Below are positions 63,249 through 64,000 of a stretch of 64,000 nucleotides of DNA, one piece after another. How positions within the stretch are numbered: the stretch's first letter is position 1; each line of letters starts with the position of its first letter. The stretch comes from an uncultured bacterium (GTDB lineage: Bacteria; Bacillota; Clostridia; Lachnospirales; Lachnospiraceae), in contig CANCXX010000026.1 of NCBI GenBank assembly GCA_947381965.1, positions 1 to 64,000 on the forward strand, read 5' to 3'. The translations under genes and the position numbers were made by a program. The notes beneath the pieces are model-generated. The model did no database searches and was not told where the DNA came from. It saw only the letters and a list, made by a program, of their open reading frames with translations.

Positions 63249-63854
63249 ATGTGGAATTATGAGAAAAGATTGCAGTTTCCAGTTAACATAAAAGAACCTA
63301 ATGCCAAAATCGCACAGGTAATTATGTCCCAGTACGGCGGACCGGATGGAGAACTTGGCGCTTCTATGAGGTACATTTCCCAGCGGTACTCCATGCCGTA
63401 TAATGAGGTGGCGGCTATTCTTACAGATATAGGAACAGAGGAACTGGCACATCTTGAGATGGTATCAACTATTGTCCACCAGCTTACTAAAAACCTGTCC
63501 ATGGAAGAAATAGAGGAATCAGGCTTTGCCAATTATTATGTGGATCATACAATTGGCATCTGGCCTATGGCAGCGGGCGGAATTCCTTTTAACAGCTGTG
63601 AGTTCCAGTCTAAAGGGGATGCAATTACTGATTTGTTTGAGGATATGGCAGCAGAGCAAAAAGCCCGCACCACCTATGATAACATTCTGCGTCTTGTCCA
63701 CGACAGTGATGTGTGTGACCCGATTCGATTTTTACGTGCACGTGAAATCGTACATTTCCAACGTTTCGGTGAAGCCCTTCGTATTGTACAGGATAAGCTA
63801 GATTCCAAGAATTTCTATGCGTTCAATCCTGAATTTGACAGGTGTAAAAAATAG
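63249..63854 (+). CDS. cotJC: CotJC, manganese-catalase family spore coat protein
   Basis: A 201-residue ferritin-like di-metal protein. Metal ligands are visible as TEELAHLEM, EDMAAEQKAR and AREIVHFQRF, and YISQRYSMP is the family opening block. It is related to manganese catalase and is thought to be a coat component. GGAGG lies just upstream. It is the last gene of cotJABC in the window. Confidence 0.93.
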   Translation: MWNYEKRLQFPVNIKEPNAKIAQVIMSQYGGPDGELGASMRYISQRYSMPYNEVAAILTDIGTEELAHLEMVSTIVHQLTKNLSMEEIEESGFANYYVDHTIGIWPMAAGGIPFNSCEFQSKGDAITDLFEDMAAEQKARTTYDNILRLVHDSDVCDPIRFLRAREIVHFQRFGEALRIVQDKLDSKNFYAFNPEFDRCKK

Positions 63855-63912
63855 TAAATATTAATTTTAAATGTTGATCCATTTTGTAAATACTACTAAA
63901 TTTTAGATATGA

Positions 63913-63944
63913 AAGTATCGGCCGATTTTGACTGATGCTTTTAA
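63913..63944 (+). terminator. Possible terminator after cotJC
   Basis: AAGTATCGG pairs with CTGATGCTT (9 bp including two wobbles) and is followed by TTTTAAT. It is weak but well placed. Confidence 0.5.
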
Positions 63945-64000
63945 TCTAAATTATCTTCTATCTTTGTGCGAACATTTCCTTGTTGTTAACAACAATTCAG

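Overview
The window looks like chromosomal DNA of a low-to-moderate GC, endospore-forming, anaerobic Firmicute, most likely a Lachnospiraceae (Clostridium cluster XIVa) member. The reasons are the Prp/L27-extended ribosomal operon, the LexA/YneA SOS pair, the mre-min-rodA cell-shape cluster, a monomeric [FeFe] hydrogenase, endonuclease-type MutL without MutH, AGGAGG ribosome-binding sites throughout, and a cotJABC spore operon. This placement rests on gene content, not on a database search. I see no rRNA, tRNA, CRISPR array, insertion sequence or prophage.

Layout. 1-4.5 kb (+): rplU-prp-rpmA behind a strong promoter and structured leader, a terminator, then obg-yhbY-nadD-yqeK-rsfS (ribosome maturation and NAD synthesis). 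4.5-10.6 kb: a small DUF378 membrane protein (-), then a branched-chain amino-acid ABC uptake system, livK and livHMGF, with a cytidylate-kinase-like gene at its end. 10.7-16.8 kb: lexA facing a LysM/YneA-type division inhibitor across a region with SOS boxes; a tyrosine recombinase overlapping ttcA; an AI-2E-family permease, dtd and a small membrane protein; a structured intergenic region; and a second cytidylate-kinase-like gene.

16.9-44.6 kb (-) is a long run of housekeeping genes: rluD-lspA-aroB; sepF-yggS-HlyD-like; then the cell-envelope cluster radC-mreBCD-PBP2-minCDE-rodA-mgsA-DD-carboxypeptidase-ATPase, read in that order; and miaB-sulP-mutS-mutL-miaA-methionine gamma-lyase-like. Upstream of miaB lie a nuclease-fold-like hypothetical gene and a GtrA protein. 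The division genes (sepF, minCDE) and elongation genes (mreBCD, PBP2, rodA) lie close together, as in other clostridia.

44.7-62.4 kb is more accessory: an ECF sigma factor with a membrane-bound, propeller-like putative anti-sigma; a Cys/Gly/Asn-rich small protein; DUF5662; a GlgX-like protein whose GH13 active site has been lost; DUF1292; a short UvrD-type helicase; an [FeFe] hydrogenase next to feoAB (ferrous iron uptake feeding iron-sulfur enzymes is an inference); an SLC13-type permease; a MATE exporter; and a two-gene ABC exporter. 62.4-64 kb: a GC-rich palindromic non-coding stretch, then cotJA-cotJB-cotJC behind a sigma-K/E-like promoter.

The observations most worth a second look are the GH13 pseudoenzyme (nucleophile Asp to Ser, acid/base Glu to Thr), a methylglyoxal synthase with Glu in place of the catalytic Asp, the PD-(D/E)XK-like gene beside miaB, the structured intergenic regions at 15.93-16.19 kb and 62.57-62.72 kb, and the large helical insertion in PBP2. 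None of these on its own amounts to a clearly new defence or mobile system.
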